DNA from: Brevundimonas intermedia
Lineage (GTDB): Bacteria; Pseudomonadota; Alphaproteobacteria; Caulobacterales; Caulobacteraceae
Length of the DNA stretch: 64,000 nt
NCBI RefSeq assembly: GCF_027922165.1
Contig: NZ_BSFD01000005.1
Coordinates: 133,215-197,214, forward strand
Direction of reading: 5' to 3'
Shown: piece by piece, positions 33,172 through 41,821 of the stretch
Numbering within the stretch: position 1 is the first letter of the stretch
How the letters are laid out: every line of letters starts with the position of its first letter
Translations under genes and position numbers: made by a program
The notes under the pieces: model-generated
What the model saw: only the letters and a program-made list of their open reading frames with translations
Database searches by the model: none
Told to the model about the DNA's origin: nothing

Positions 33172-33648
33172 ATGCCCAAGATCGACATCGACAGCGCGCC
33201 CCGGGGCGACGGCACGACCTATCCGGACGAATTCGCCGGCCCCTGTCTGTCGCGGCGCCGCTGGAAGCTGGGCGATGCGGCGGGCCTCAGCCAGTTCGGC
33301 GTCAACCTGCTGCGCCTGCCCGCCGGCGCCTGGTCCAGCCAGCGTCACTGGCACGAAGCCGAGGACGAGTTCGTCATGGTGGTCGAGGGCGAGGTCGTCC
33401 TGATCGAGGACGACGGCGAGACGGTGCTGCGCGCCGGCGACTGCGCCGGCTTCAAGGCCGGCGTCCCGAACGGCCACAGGATCGAGAACCGATCCGGCCA
33501 TGAGGCGGTTCTGCTCGAGGTCGGCACGCGCAGCCCGACCGTGACGGCCTGCGACTACCCCGACATCGACATGGTCCTGCCTGCGGGCGCGGACCGCTAC
33601 TTCCACCGCGACGGTTCGCCCTATCCGAAACAGCCCAGACGCACGTGA
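33172..33648 (+). CDS. cupin-domain protein
   Basis: A 158-residue single-cupin protein. Motif 1 is HWHEAEDEFVMVVEGEVVLIEDDGE, with the His-x-His-Glu metal ligands, and motif 2 is GDCAGFKAGVPNGHRIENRSG. No other domain is present, so this could be a small metal-dependent enzyme or a sugar/ligand-binding protein; I cannot name a substrate. The ATG at 33172 (MPKIDID) is chosen over the frame opening at 33136, which would overlap the dapE promoter. Its stop overlaps the GTG start of the MFS gene (GTGA), so the two are co-translated. Confidence 0.85.
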   Translation: MPKIDIDSAPRGDGTTYPDEFAGPCLSRRRWKLGDAAGLSQFGVNLLRLPAGAWSSQRHWHEAEDEFVMVVEGEVVLIEDDGETVLRAGDCAGFKAGVPNGHRIENRSGHEAVLLEVGTRSPTVTACDYPDIDMVLPAGADRYFHRDGSPYPKQPRRT

Positions 33649-34910
33649 CCTCAGACTCTACCGACACCGCCCCTGCCGAAGGCCCTTCCAGTCCCTGGGG
33701 CATCCGCGACTTCCGCCTGCTGTGGTTCGGCCGCGTGGTCGCCGTGCTGGCGATCCAGATCCAGTCCTCGGCCCTGTTATGGCAGGTCTATGAGATCGCC
33801 CGGCGCGACCATCCGATTGAGCAGGCCAGCCTGTATCTGGGCCTGGTCGGCCTGTGTCAGTTCCTGCCGCTGCTGGCCTTCACCCTGCCGGCCGGGGCCA
33901 TGGCCGACCGGCGCGATCGCAAGCGCACGGTGTGGATCTCCATCCTGGTCGAGGCGACCTGCGCCGGTTCCTTCCTAGCCATGGCCCTGCACGGGGCGCC
34001 GCCCCTGTGGGGGCTGCTGGCGGTCGCGGCCCTGTTCGGGGCGGCGCGCGCCTTCCTGGCGCCGGCCAGCCAGGCCTTCCTGCCGATGGTGGTGGGGCGC
34101 AAGGCCCTGCCGCCCGCCATCGCGGCCCAGTCCATCGCCTTCCAGACCGGCGCCATCGCCGGCCCGGCCCTGGGCGGGGTGATCGTCGGGGTCAATGTGC
34201 CCCTGGCCTATGCGGTGTCGCTGGGCATGTTCCTGCTGGCGGTCGCCGCCTTCATCCTGATCCGCACCAGCGGCAAGCCGGCGCCCCAGGCCAATCCCCT
34301 GTCGCCCATCGACTCGGTCAAGGAGGGGCTAGCCTATGTGTGGCAGACCAAGATCGTCCTGGGCGCCATATCCCTGGACCTTATCGTGGTCCTGTTCGCC
34401 GGCGTGGCCCTGCTGACGCCGATCTTCGCGCGCGACATCCTGCATGTCGGCCCCCAGGGGTTCGGCCTGTTGCGGGCGTCGTTCGGGGTCGGCGCCATGG
34501 CGGTGGCCATCTATCTGAGCCGTTACCCCATCGTGCGGCACGGCGGCCGGTGGATGTTCGCGGCCGTGGCGGTGTTCGGCCTGTGCACCCTGACCTTCGG
34601 TCTGTCCAAGATCGTCTGGCTCAGCGCCCTGGCCCTGCTGATCGGCGGCGGTGCGGACATGATCAGCGTCAACATCCGCCAGACCCTGATCCAACTGGCC
34701 ACGCCCGACCATATGCGCGGCCGGGTGTCGTCGGTCTCCATGCTGTTCATCGGCGCCTCGAACGAACTGGGCGAGGCCTATTCCGGTGTCATGGTCCGGC
34801 TGCTGGGCGCGGTCGGGGCGGCGGTGTTCGGCGGCTTCGGCGCGCTGGCGGCCACCGGCGCCTGGTCGGCGATGTTCCCCGGGCTGAGGAAGGCCGACAA
34901 GCTGACGTGA
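33645..34910 (+). CDS. MFS transporter (EntS/MFS_3 type)
   Basis: A 421-residue major facilitator with about eleven or twelve helices. GAMADRRDRKRTVWISILVEA is motif A after helix 2, and the first block (SPWGIRDFRLLWFGRVVAVLAIQIQSSALLWQVYEI) is typical of the MFS_3/EntS exporter branch. The segment LATPDHMRGRVSSVSMLFIGASNELGE matches the conserved second half. It is translated from a GTG overlapping the cupin stop, which suggests the cupin and transporter deal with the same compound. The substrate is unknown. Confidence 0.88.
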   Translation: MTSDSTDTAPAEGPSSPWGIRDFRLLWFGRVVAVLAIQIQSSALLWQVYEIARRDHPIEQASLYLGLVGLCQFLPLLAFTLPAGAMADRRDRKRTVWISILVEATCAGSFLAMALHGAPPLWGLLAVAALFGAARAFLAPASQAFLPMVVGRKALPPAIAAQSIAFQTGAIAGPALGGVIVGVNVPLAYAVSLGMFLLAVAAFILIRTSGKPAPQANPLSPIDSVKEGLAYVWQTKIVLGAISLDLIVVLFAGVALLTPIFARDILHVGPQGFGLLRASFGVGAMAVAIYLSRYPIVRHGGRWMFAAVAVFGLCTLTFGLSKIVWLSALALLIGGGADMISVNIRQTLIQLATPDHMRGRVSSVSMLFIGASNELGEAYSGVMVRLLGAVGAAVFGGFGALAATGAWSAMFPGLRKADKLT

Positions 34911-34920
34911 GGTCTCCGTC

Positions 34921-35083
34921 TCTCCCTCCCCCTGCGGGGGAGGGGCGTCGCGTAGCGACGGGGTGGGGGCGGCCAGGCGACGACGCACGGACTTGATCGG
35001 GCGAGGTCTGCGACGCGTCGCCCGGCCCGCCCCACCCGGCTTCGCCTGCGGCTCAGCCCCCCTCCCCCTGCGGGGGAGGGAGA
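34921..35083. repeat. palindromic intergenic element, family B variant
   Basis: A 163-bp element whose 24-bp ends (34921-34944 and 35060-35083) are inverted copies differing only at the central TGC/GCA. Each end is itself a CTCCCCC-TGC-GGGGGAG hairpin. The interior carries GCGTCGCGTAGCGACGGGGT and CCCGCCCCACCCGGCTTCGC, the same plan as the element at 31211-31353. It separates the convergent MFS and dcd genes. Confidence 0.8.
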
Positions 35084-35093
35084 GGTTTGTGCC

Positions 35094-36119
35094 TCACCAC
35101 ACCCTGAAATGCTTCGACAGTTTCAGGCCCTGGTTCTGATAGTGGCTGCCGCTTTCGCCATACAGGCGGCTGGGGCGTTCGGTCAGGGGCTCGTAGACCA
35201 GGCGGGCGACGATCTGGCCGTGTTCCAGCAGGAAGGGCGTGTCGTGGGTGCGGACCTCCAGCACCCCCTTGGAGCCGGCGCCGTGCGCCTCGTCCGTGCC
35301 GAAGCCGGGGTCGAAGAAGCCGGCGTAGTGGACGCGGAACTCGCCCACCGACGGGTCGATGGGGGTCATCTCTGCGGCCTGATCGACCGGGATCTCGACA
35401 TCGTCGGACGAGGCCAGGATGTAGAACTCGCCCGGATCCAGCAGCAGTTCGCCGCGCCGCAGGGTCAGCGGCTCCCAGAAGTCGCGCGGGTCATGGCCGT
35501 CGATATGGTCCAGGTCGACCACCCCGGCGTGGCGGCGGCCCCGGAAGCCGACGATGTCGCCGCCTTGCAGATCGACGCCGACCGAGCGGGTCTCCAGCTT
35601 GGGCGGATCGCCGGCCTTGAGGCGCAGTTGGTTCAACCGGGTGCCGGGACGGACCAGGATCGAGAAGGTCTGGGGCGCGACCTCCATATAGAGCGGCCCG
35701 TCATAGCCCTCGGCCACATCGTCGAAACTGGCGCCCTGGTCGGTCAGCAGGCGTACGAAGACATCCACCCGCCCGGTCGAGCTTTTCGGATTGGCGCGGG
35801 CGATCAGGCCTTGGGGCAGTTTGAGCCGCTCCTGAAGGCGCACGATATAGACGCAGCCCTTTTCCAGCACGACCCCGGCGTCGGTGATCTCGATGGCGTG
35901 CATGGCCACATCGGCGATGCGCTCCTCGACCTTGCGACGACCGGGCAGGAAGGAGGCGCGGACCCGCCAGGCCTGGTCCGACAGGCGCAGGTCCAGGCTG
36001 GCCGGCTGGACCTGGTCGTGATCGAACGAGGTGTCCGACGTGATGGCGCCCGTGGCGATCAACGTCTCGATGGACTGGGCGGGCAGGATGCCGGGACGGG
36101 GCGCTTGGAAGGAGCTCAT
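35094..36119 (-). CDS. dcd: dCTP deaminase, long two-domain alphaproteobacterial form
   Basis: Converts dCTP to dUTP for thymidylate synthesis. The protein has 341 residues instead of the usual 180-200 because it contains two successive Dcd/dUTPase-like halves. The first has QPASLDLRLSDQAWRVRASF and RANPKSSTGRVDVFVRLL, and the second has LLLDPGEFYILASSDDVEIPVDQAAEM, GEFRVHYAGFFDPGFG and GQIVARLVYEPL. The active-site Ser-Ser/Arg pattern (PKSSTGR) is in the first half. This long form is known in alphaproteobacteria. The gene stands alone, divergent from apaG. Confidence 0.9.
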   Translation of the reverse strand: MSSFQAPRPGILPAQSIETLIATGAITSDTSFDHDQVQPASLDLRLSDQAWRVRASFLPGRRKVEERIADVAMHAIEITDAGVVLEKGCVYIVRLQERLKLPQGLIARANPKSSTGRVDVFVRLLTDQGASFDDVAEGYDGPLYMEVAPQTFSILVRPGTRLNQLRLKAGDPPKLETRSVGVDLQGGDIVGFRGRRHAGVVDLDHIDGHDPRDFWEPLTLRRGELLLDPGEFYILASSDDVEIPVDQAAEMTPIDPSVGEFRVHYAGFFDPGFGTDEAHGAGSKGVLEVRTHDTPFLLEHGQIVARLVYEPLTERPSRLYGESGSHYQNQGLKLSKHFRVW

Positions 36120-36200
36120 GGCGTCTGTCTCACACGGTTTTCACGACTTGTCGCCAAGTCGCGCTTGCAGCCCGCGCGCGGCGGGGCGAGCATATAGCCC

Positions 36201-36608
36201 ATGCACGATGGTCCTGCCTATACCGCCGAATCGAACGGCATCCTGATCCGGGTCCGGCCCTCCTATCTGGCGGGCCAGTCCGATCCCGACGAAGGCCGCT
36301 GGGTCTGGGCCTATCAGATCGAGATTGTGAACCTGAGCGGATCGACGGTGCAGCTGATGGCCCGCCGCTGGACCATCACCGACGGCCACGGCCATGTTGA
36401 AGAGGTGCGCGGCCCCGGCGTGGTCGGCGAACAGCCGGTGATCGAACCGGGCGGCAGCTACGCCTACGCCTCGGGCTGTCCGCTGAGCACCGACAGCGGG
36501 TCGATGGTGGGCGCCTATTATATGACGGATGCGGACGGCCGCAGTTTCGAGGCGGAGATTCCGGCCTTCTCGCTGGACACGCCCGATGCGCGGCGGGTGC
36601 TGAACTGA
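36201..36608 (+). CDS. apaG: ApaG (Co2+/Mg2+ efflux protein family)
   Basis: A 135-residue single immunoglobulin-like beta-sandwich. The core shows [71 protein letters not shown] and [13 protein letters not shown], all diagnostic for ApaG. The family has been linked genetically to cobalt/magnesium resistance, but its biochemical role is unsettled. The length is standard. It is followed by paired hairpins. Confidence 0.94.
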   Translation: MHDGPAYTAESNGILIRVRPSYLAGQSDPDEGRWVWAYQIEIVNLSGSTVQLMARRWTITDGHGHVEEVRGPGVVGEQPVIEPGGSYAYASGCPLSTDSGSMVGAYYMTDADGRSFEAEIPAFSLDTPDARRVLN

Positions 36609-36621
36609 TCGAAAAGCGGAT

Positions 36622-36695
36622 GGGGCTGCGTCAACCCGGATGAACCGCAGCCCCGCCCCCTTGAGTCTCGCCGGCCGCTTGCGCAGGCCGGCGAG
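36622..36695. terminator. two hairpins between apaG and gcrA
   Basis: Stem 1 is GGGGCTGCG (36622-36630) with CGCAGCCCC (36646-36654), followed by GCCCCCTTGAG. Stem 2 is CTCGCCGGCC (36667-36676) with GGCCGGCGAG (36686-36695). They lie between the 3' ends of the convergent apaG and gcrA genes and can serve as terminators in both directions. Confidence 0.6.
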
Positions 36696-36785
36696 GGGGA
36701 AGTCGGCTCCCTAAAGAGCATCTGTGACGCGGGGATGACCCGCGCGAGGCGCCGCGCTCAAGTAGCGCGAAGCGCGATAGCGCCC

Positions 36786-37322
36786 TTAGATGTATCTACG
36801 CAGGCTGCGGGCCAGGTCCGAACCGCTTTCCTTGCTGCCGCGACGGACTTGCGGCTGGTAGGCGACGCGGGCGTGTTCGACGCAATAGACGCCTTCCGAG
36901 GCGCGGCGGCCGCAGAAGCTGAACTCGCGCGACGACGGGTCGCCGATCGGCCATTTGCACATGTGGGCGCCCAGGGTCATGACCGTGGCCGTGCCCGGCA
37001 GATCCGGGATCGGAGCGGGCGCCGGGGCGGCCGGTTGAACCGGCTTGGGCTGGACGGCCTCAAGGCGACGCGGGGCCGAGGGCTGGGGCGTCTGGGCCGT
37101 GGTCACGGCCGGACGCGGGCGGGTGGTGCGGAAGGTGGTGGCGGTGCGCGCCGGCTGCGACGGGGCGGCCCGGCCTGACAGACCCAGACGGTGCACCTTG
37201 CCGATCACGGCGTTGCGGGTGACCCCGCCGCCCAGTTGTTTGGCGATCTGGCTCGCGGACTGGCCCTCAAGCCAGAGTTTCTTCAGCGCGCCTACGCGGT
37301 CGTCGGTCCAGCCTGCGGTCAT
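36786..37322 (-). CDS. gcrA: cell-cycle regulator GcrA
   Basis: A master cell-cycle transcription factor of Caulobacterales that binds RNA polymerase sigma70 and prefers promoters with methylated GANTC sites. The N-terminal helix-turn-helix is unmistakable: MTAGWTDDRVGALKKLWLEG then QSASQIAKQLGGGVTRNAVIGKVHRLGLSGR. A Pro/Ala-rich linker (about 55-110) leads to the C-terminal polymerase-binding region (LGAHMCKWPIGDPSSREFSFCGRRASEGVYCVEHARVAYQP). Size is 178 residues, as expected. The ATG at 37320-37322 was chosen over an extension to 37349. Its upstream region is dense in GANTC sites and has a near-consensus CtrA box. Confidence 0.97.
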   Translation of the reverse strand: MTAGWTDDRVGALKKLWLEGQSASQIAKQLGGGVTRNAVIGKVHRLGLSGRAAPSQPARTATTFRTTRPRPAVTTAQTPQPSAPRRLEAVQPKPVQPAAPAPAPIPDLPGTATVMTLGAHMCKWPIGDPSSREFSFCGRRASEGVYCVEHARVAYQPQVRRGSKESGSDLARSLRRYI

Positions 37323-37342
37323 GCCACCCTCCAGCGAGTTTG

Positions 37343-37544
37343 GATTCAATATCTAGGTCCAGGCTCCCCCTCCGGGGTCTTGACCTACCACTAATCGTAA
37401 ACCAGCCGTTAAGAGACGCAAGATGTGCGAATCAACCGTCCACAGAAACCAGATGTTGAATCTTCGTTAAGGTTAAGCCGGAGGCGTAAAGGGTGACGCG
37501 TGAAACGTCACTCAGCGAAGGTCACGATTCACCAATCCCGAGTC
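37343..37544. promoter_or_regulatory. gcrA upstream regulatory region: five GANTC sites, CtrA-like box, DnaA-like motif
   Basis: GANTC sites occur at 37343, 37429, 37458, 37526 and 37540. The word TAAA-N7-TTAA at 37398-37412 is one mismatch from the CtrA core TTAA-N7-TTAA, and TTAAGGTTAA at 37467-37476 adds two half-sites. GTCCACAG at 37438-37445 matches the last part of a DnaA box and recurs before podJ. In Caulobacter gcrA is controlled by CtrA and DnaA, so these assignments fit, but they rest on motif matching only. The array also covers the region upstream of the divergent ABC-2 permease. Confidence 0.55.
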
Positions 37545-37589
37545 ACCACGCCCTTGCGAAGCCACGTCCCAAAGCGCATCTGGCGCCCC

Positions 37590-38423
37590 ATGACCGAGAC
37601 CACGCCCGCTCTGATCGCCACTCGCCCCGCCGGCCTGCCGCAGCCGCGGCGTTATCCGGGGGTCAACTGGATCGGGGTGCAGACCCTGTATCTTCGCGAG
37701 GTGCGGCGGTTTTGGAAGGTGGGGGCCCAGACGGTGGCGGCCCCGGTGGTGACGACCCTGCTCTATATGCTGGTCTTCGTGGTCGCGCTTCAGGACGCCC
37801 GGCCGCCGCTGCACGGCACGCCCTTCGCCCTGTTCGTGGCGCCCGGCCTGATCATGATGGCGGTGCTGAACAACGCCTTCGCCAACGCCTCGTCCAGCCT
37901 GATCCAGGCCAAGATCATGGGCACGGCGACGGACTTCCTGACCCCGCCGCTCAGCCCGCTGGAGCTGACCCTGGGCTTCACCCTGGGCGCGGCGACGCGG
38001 GGCGCGGTGGTCGGTCTGGTCACGGCCGTGTGCGTTTTGCCGTTCGCCCCCCTGGGCGTGGCCAATGTCTTCGCCATCGTCTGGTTCGCCCTGGCCGCCA
38101 GTTTCATCATGGGCATGACCGGGGTGCTTGCGGGCCTGTGGAGCGAGAAGTTCGACCATCTGTCGGCGGTCCAGAACTTCATCGTCATGCCCATGACCTT
38201 CCTGTCGGGCACCTTCTATCTGGTCGACAATCTGCCCGAGCCCTTCCGCTCGCTCAGCCGCTACAACCCCTTCTTCTATCTGATCGACGGCTTCCGCTAC
38301 GGCTTCATCGGCCATGCCGAGAGCAATCTGACCATCGGCGTCATCGGCTCGGCCGTGCTGATGGTCGTGATGGGTGTCGTCTGCTGGCGCGTGTTCCGCT
38401 CGGGCTGGCGCCTGAAGAGCTAG
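37590..38423 (+). CDS. ABC-2 type transporter permease
   Basis: A 277-residue inner-membrane permease with six hydrophobic segments. The ABC-2 pattern is clear: GVQTLYLREVRRFWKVGAQTVAAPVVTTLLYMLVFVVAL, FVAPGLIMMAVLNNAFANASSSLIQAKIMG, and the C-terminal signature FLSGTFYLVDNLPEPFRSLSRYNPFFYLIDGFRYGFIG. Such permeases export polysaccharides or drugs with a separate ATPase. No ATPase gene is adjacent, so the partner must lie elsewhere. The ATG at 37590 gives a normal N-terminus; the frame from 37500 runs into gcrA promoter DNA. Confidence 0.9.
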   Translation: MTETTPALIATRPAGLPQPRRYPGVNWIGVQTLYLREVRRFWKVGAQTVAAPVVTTLLYMLVFVVALQDARPPLHGTPFALFVAPGLIMMAVLNNAFANASSSLIQAKIMGTATDFLTPPLSPLELTLGFTLGAATRGAVVGLVTAVCVLPFAPLGVANVFAIVWFALAASFIMGMTGVLAGLWSEKFDHLSAVQNFIVMPMTFLSGTFYLVDNLPEPFRSLSRYNPFFYLIDGFRYGFIGHAESNLTIGVIGSAVLMVVMGVVCWRVFRSGWRLKS

Positions 38424-38461
38424 GCGGCTAACTCTGGCGGATCACCCTGGGGAGGTCCGCC

Positions 38462-39355
38462 ATGTTGTTCCGTTCATTTGTCGCCGCTGCGGCGCTTCTT
38501 GTCGCCCTTCCGGCCACAGCCCAGGATTCGGGCGCCGAGATACAGACGGCCGCCGCCGCCTTCGTGAAACCGACGAACGCCGAGCGCATGGCCGTCATCG
38601 TCGATCAACTGACGGCCGCCGGCCTCCCGCACCAGATTCAGGCCTTCGACGGCGGCAATCAACGCACCGGCCCCGTGGCCGGCTCGAACGTCGTCGTCAC
38701 CCTGGGCGACGGCCCCAAGGACATCGTCCTGACCGCCCACTATGACGCGGTGAAGCTGCGCGACGGCTCGATGTCCCAGGGGATCGTCGACAACGCCGGC
38801 TCGGTCCTGGCCATGATCGAGGCGATGAAGGCGCTGAAGGGCCAGACGACCGGCCACCGGCTGATCTTCGTCCTGACCGACCAGGAGGAGCTGGGCCTGA
38901 TCGGCGCCAAGGCCTGGCTGGACGCCCATGACAAGACCCGCATCCACGCCGTGATCAACGCCGACGTCGCCGCCTATGGCCGCACCGTCATGTATGGCGA
39001 GAACAACGGCGCCCAGTCCGGTTTCGTGCTCACGGCCCTGCGCAGCCAGTGCGCGGAGCAGGGCGTCGATTGCGTCGCCTTCCCCGTCTATCCGCCCAGC
39101 GACGACCGGGTCTTCTCGGCCGCCGGCGTGCCAGTGGTCTCGCTTGGAACCCAGGACGCCGTCGGCGCCCACCAGATGTGGCTGGCCTTCAATGGCGGCG
39201 AGGATAACGGCCTGAAGGAGGGCTTCGTCCCGCCGGTCTTCCAGCGCATCCATTCGACGGAAGACAAGCTGTCCTATCTGAACGGCGAGGACGTGGCCCG
39301 TTTCGGCCGCTTCATCGCCGACCTGACCCTGCGGCTGGACCGGACGGCGCCCTGA
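38462..39355 (+). CDS. exported M28-family zinc aminopeptidase
   Basis: A 297-residue protein with a signal peptide (residues 1-20, ATA-Q) and the M28 fold. The metal ligands are read from LTAHYDAVKLRDG (His, Asp bridge in GIVDNAGSVLAMIEAM), LTDQEELGLIGAKAW (catalytic and metal Glu), INADVAAYG and the C-terminal RIHSTEDKLSYL. All five are present, so an active di-zinc aminopeptidase in the periplasm is likely. A perfect hairpin follows at 39368-39393. Confidence 0.88.
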   Translation: MLFRSFVAAAALLVALPATAQDSGAEIQTAAAAFVKPTNAERMAVIVDQLTAAGLPHQIQAFDGGNQRTGPVAGSNVVVTLGDGPKDIVLTAHYDAVKLRDGSMSQGIVDNAGSVLAMIEAMKALKGQTTGHRLIFVLTDQEELGLIGAKAWLDAHDKTRIHAVINADVAAYGRTVMYGENNGAQSGFVLTALRSQCAEQGVDCVAFPVYPPSDDRVFSAAGVPVVSLGTQDAVGAHQMWLAFNGGEDNGLKEGFVPPVFQRIHSTEDKLSYLNGEDVARFGRFIADLTLRLDRTAP

Positions 39356-39367
39356 CGAAAGCCCCCA

Positions 39368-39393
39368 GCGACGGTGTTGACTAACACCGTCGC
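39368..39393. terminator. hairpin between the M28 peptidase and argD
   Basis: GCGACGGTGTT (39368-39378) pairs perfectly with AACACCGTCGC (39383-39393) around a GACT loop. There is no T tract, so it may be a terminator helped by Rho or a regulatory structure upstream of argD. TTGACT, a possible -35 element, spans its loop. Confidence 0.45.
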
Positions 39394-39476
39394 CCGTCCG
39401 ACAACCCCTGTCCCTATGAAACCGGCTCCGTCGCGCCTCGCGTCGGGGCCGTATCGCTTTTGGAGGTCTTAGTCCC

Positions 39477-40670
39477 GTGTCCACGAACCATCTGATGGGT
39501 GTCTACAATCGCGCGCCGCTGGAAGTGGAACGCGGCCGAGGCGCTCGCCTGTGGTCGACCGACGGGACCGAGTATCTGGACTGCGTCGCCGGCATCTCGA
39601 CCAACGGCCTGGGCCACGCCCACCCCGAACTGGTCCAGGCGGTCAAGGATCAGGCCGAGAAGCTGTGGCACGTCTCCAACATCTTCCGCATCCCGGGCCA
39701 GGAAGCCCTGGCCGACGCCCTGTGCGAGAGCAGCTTCGCCGACGTAGTCTTCTTCACCAACTCGGGCACCGAAGCGGTGGAGTGCGCCCTGAAGACGGCG
39801 CGCAAATATCATTCGGCCAACGGCGCGCCCGAGCGGATCGATATCTACGGCTTCGACGGCTCGTTCCACGGCCGCACCTATGGCGCCATCAACGCCGCCG
39901 CCAACCCCAGCTATACCGAGGGCTTCGGCCCGGCCATGCAAGGCTTCCACCAGCTGAAGTGGGGCGACCACGAGGCGATCAAGGCCGCCATCGCCAGTCC
40001 CACGGCCGCCGCCATCATCGTCGAGCCGGTCCAGGGCGAGGGCGGCTGCCGCGCCATGCCGGAACAATGTCTGCGCGGCCTGCGTGACCTGTGCGACGAG
40101 CACGGGGTCCTGATCATCTTCGACGAGGTCCAGTGCGGCATGGGCCGCAGCGGCAAGCTGTGGGCCCACGAATGGGCCGGCATGTCGCCCGACATCATGG
40201 CGGTGGCCAAGGCTCTGGGCGGCGGCTTCCCCATCGGCGCCTGCCTGGCCACGGCCCGCGCGGCCTCGGGCATGACGGTCGGCGCCCACGGCTCGACCTT
40301 CGGCGGCAATCCCCTGGCCATGGCCGTGGGTCTGAAGGCGCTGTCCCTGATCAACACGCCCGAGACCCTGAACAACGTCAACGAGATCGCCGGCTATCTG
40401 AAGCAGCAGCTGGCGGGGCTTCAGTCCCGCTTCCCGGACGTCATCGTCGACGTGCGCGGCAAGGGGCTGTTGATCGGGGTCAAGCTGGTTCCGAACAATC
40501 GCGAGTTCATGGCCCTGGCGCGCGACACGCAACAGCTGCTGATCGCCGGGGGCGGCGACAACTGCGTGCGCCTGCTGCCGCCGCTGAACCTGACGCTCGA
40601 AGAGGCCCGCGAACTGATCACCCGGTTCGAAGCCGCCTGCGAGGCCGCCCGCGAGAAGTGGGCGGCCTGA
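39477..40670 (+). CDS. argD: acetylornithine/succinyldiaminopimelate aminotransferase
   Basis: A PLP-dependent class III aminotransferase of 397 residues in arginine biosynthesis, and probably also in the diaminopimelate path. Conserved features are [51 protein letters not shown] (Asp216 pairs with the pyridine nitrogen) and [13 protein letters not shown] with the cofactor Lys245. GTG at 39477 follows a TGGAGG ribosome site. It is followed by a palindromic repeat and then argF, the usual arginine gene order in this group. Confidence 0.95.
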   Translation: MSTNHLMGVYNRAPLEVERGRGARLWSTDGTEYLDCVAGISTNGLGHAHPELVQAVKDQAEKLWHVSNIFRIPGQEALADALCESSFADVVFFTNSGTEAVECALKTARKYHSANGAPERIDIYGFDGSFHGRTYGAINAAANPSYTEGFGPAMQGFHQLKWGDHEAIKAAIASPTAAAIIVEPVQGEGGCRAMPEQCLRGLRDLCDEHGVLIIFDEVQCGMGRSGKLWAHEWAGMSPDIMAVAKALGGGFPIGACLATARAASGMTVGAHGSTFGGNPLAMAVGLKALSLINTPETLNNVNEIAGYLKQQLAGLQSRFPDVIVDVRGKGLLIGVKLVPNNREFMALARDTQQLLIAGGGDNCVRLLPPLNLTLEEARELITRFEAACEAAREKWAA

Positions 40671-40680
40671 TCTTCCAAAC

Positions 40681-40804
40681 CGCTCATCCCCGCTAAAGCG
40701 GGGACCCAGGCCTTTTATGCGAAAGCGCCTGGACCGGCGGATGTAACAGACATCGGGCGCCCGTCGCCCAAAGCACTAGGTCCCCGCTTTCGCGGGGATG
40801 AGCG
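40681..40804. repeat. palindromic intergenic element (family D) between argD and argF
   Basis: A 124-bp element whose ends, 40681-40706 and 40779-40804, are 26-base inverted copies with one mismatch. Each contains the hairpin CATCCCCGC..GCGGGGA. It fills nearly all the 144-bp gap between argD and argF, so it is transcribed in any argD-argF message. Its right end stops 10 bp before the argF start. Confidence 0.85.
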
Positions 40805-40814
40805 GAGTTAGGCA

Positions 40815-41729
40815 ATGGTCCGGCACTTCCTCGACATCCACCTGCTGGACGCCGCCGATCTGCGGTCCATCCTGGACGACGCCCACGCCCGAAAGGCCGC
40901 CCGCAAGGGCTGGCCCCAGGGGCGGCCCGACGCCGACGCGCCGGGCCGGGATCGTGTCCTGGCCATGATCTTCGAGAAGAACTCGACCCGAACCCGGTTC
41001 AGCTTCGACGCGGCCATCCGCCAGCTGGGCGGCGCCGCCATCATCGCCACGGCTTCCGATATGCAGTTGGGCCGGGGCGAGCCGGTCGAGGACACGGCCC
41101 GGGTCCTGTCGCGCATGGTCGACGCCGTCATGATCCGCGCCAACAGCCACGAGGACGTCGAACGCTTCGCCCGCGTCTCGACCGTGCCGGTGATCAACGG
41201 CCTGACCGACCGGTCGCATCCGTGCCAGATCCTGGCCGACCTGCAGACGATCGAGGAGCATTCCGGCCCGGTCTCGGGCAAGACCATCGCCTGGATCGGC
41301 GACGGCAACAATGTCTGCCACAGCTTCATGCACGCGGCGCCCAAGTTCGGCTTCCACCTGAACGTCGCCTGCCCGGCGGAGTACCACCCCGACCTGCGCG
41401 ACCTGGCCAAGGGCGGAAACGCCGTCACCCTGACCAGCGACCCGCGCGAGGCGGTCAAGGGCGCCGATGTCGTCGTCACCGACACCTGGGTCTCCATGGG
41501 CGACCAGGACTATGAGGCGCGCCTGGCGGCGTTCGAGGCCTATGCGGTGGACGAGGCCCTGATGGATCTCGCCGACCCGGACGCGGTCTTCCTGCACTGC
41601 CTGCCCGCCCACCGGGGCGAAGAAGTCACCGACGCCGTCATCGACGGTCCCCGCTCCCTGGTCTGGGACGAGGCCGAAAACCGCATCCACGCCCAGAAGG
41701 CGGTCCTAGCCTGGTGTTTCGCGGGCTGA
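40815..41729 (+). CDS. argF: ornithine carbamoyltransferase
   Basis: Makes citrulline from ornithine and carbamoyl phosphate. The 304-residue protein has all signature sites: STRTR carbamoyl-phosphate loop (57-61), HPCQ (135-138), the ornithine loop DTWVSMGD (223-230) and HCLPAHRG (261-268). It starts [20 protein letters not shown], the normal N-terminus. The ATG lies just after a palindromic element, and the ribosome site GGAG overlaps the element's end. It is downstream of argD on the same strand. Confidence 0.97.
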   Translation: MVRHFLDIHLLDAADLRSILDDAHARKAARKGWPQGRPDADAPGRDRVLAMIFEKNSTRTRFSFDAAIRQLGGAAIIATASDMQLGRGEPVEDTARVLSRMVDAVMIRANSHEDVERFARVSTVPVINGLTDRSHPCQILADLQTIEEHSGPVSGKTIAWIGDGNNVCHSFMHAAPKFGFHLNVACPAEYHPDLRDLAKGGNAVTLTSDPREAVKGADVVVTDTWVSMGDQDYEARLAAFEAYAVDEALMDLADPDAVFLHCLPAHRGEEVTDAVIDGPRSLVWDEAENRIHAQKAVLAWCFAG

Positions 41730-41821
41730 CCCCGATCTGACGATCGCCAGACCGTGCGTCGCGCGGTCTGGCTCTTGCTTCCCTAAGGTCACGCTTGTCG
41801 CGCCCTGGGGAGGCTGAGGCC

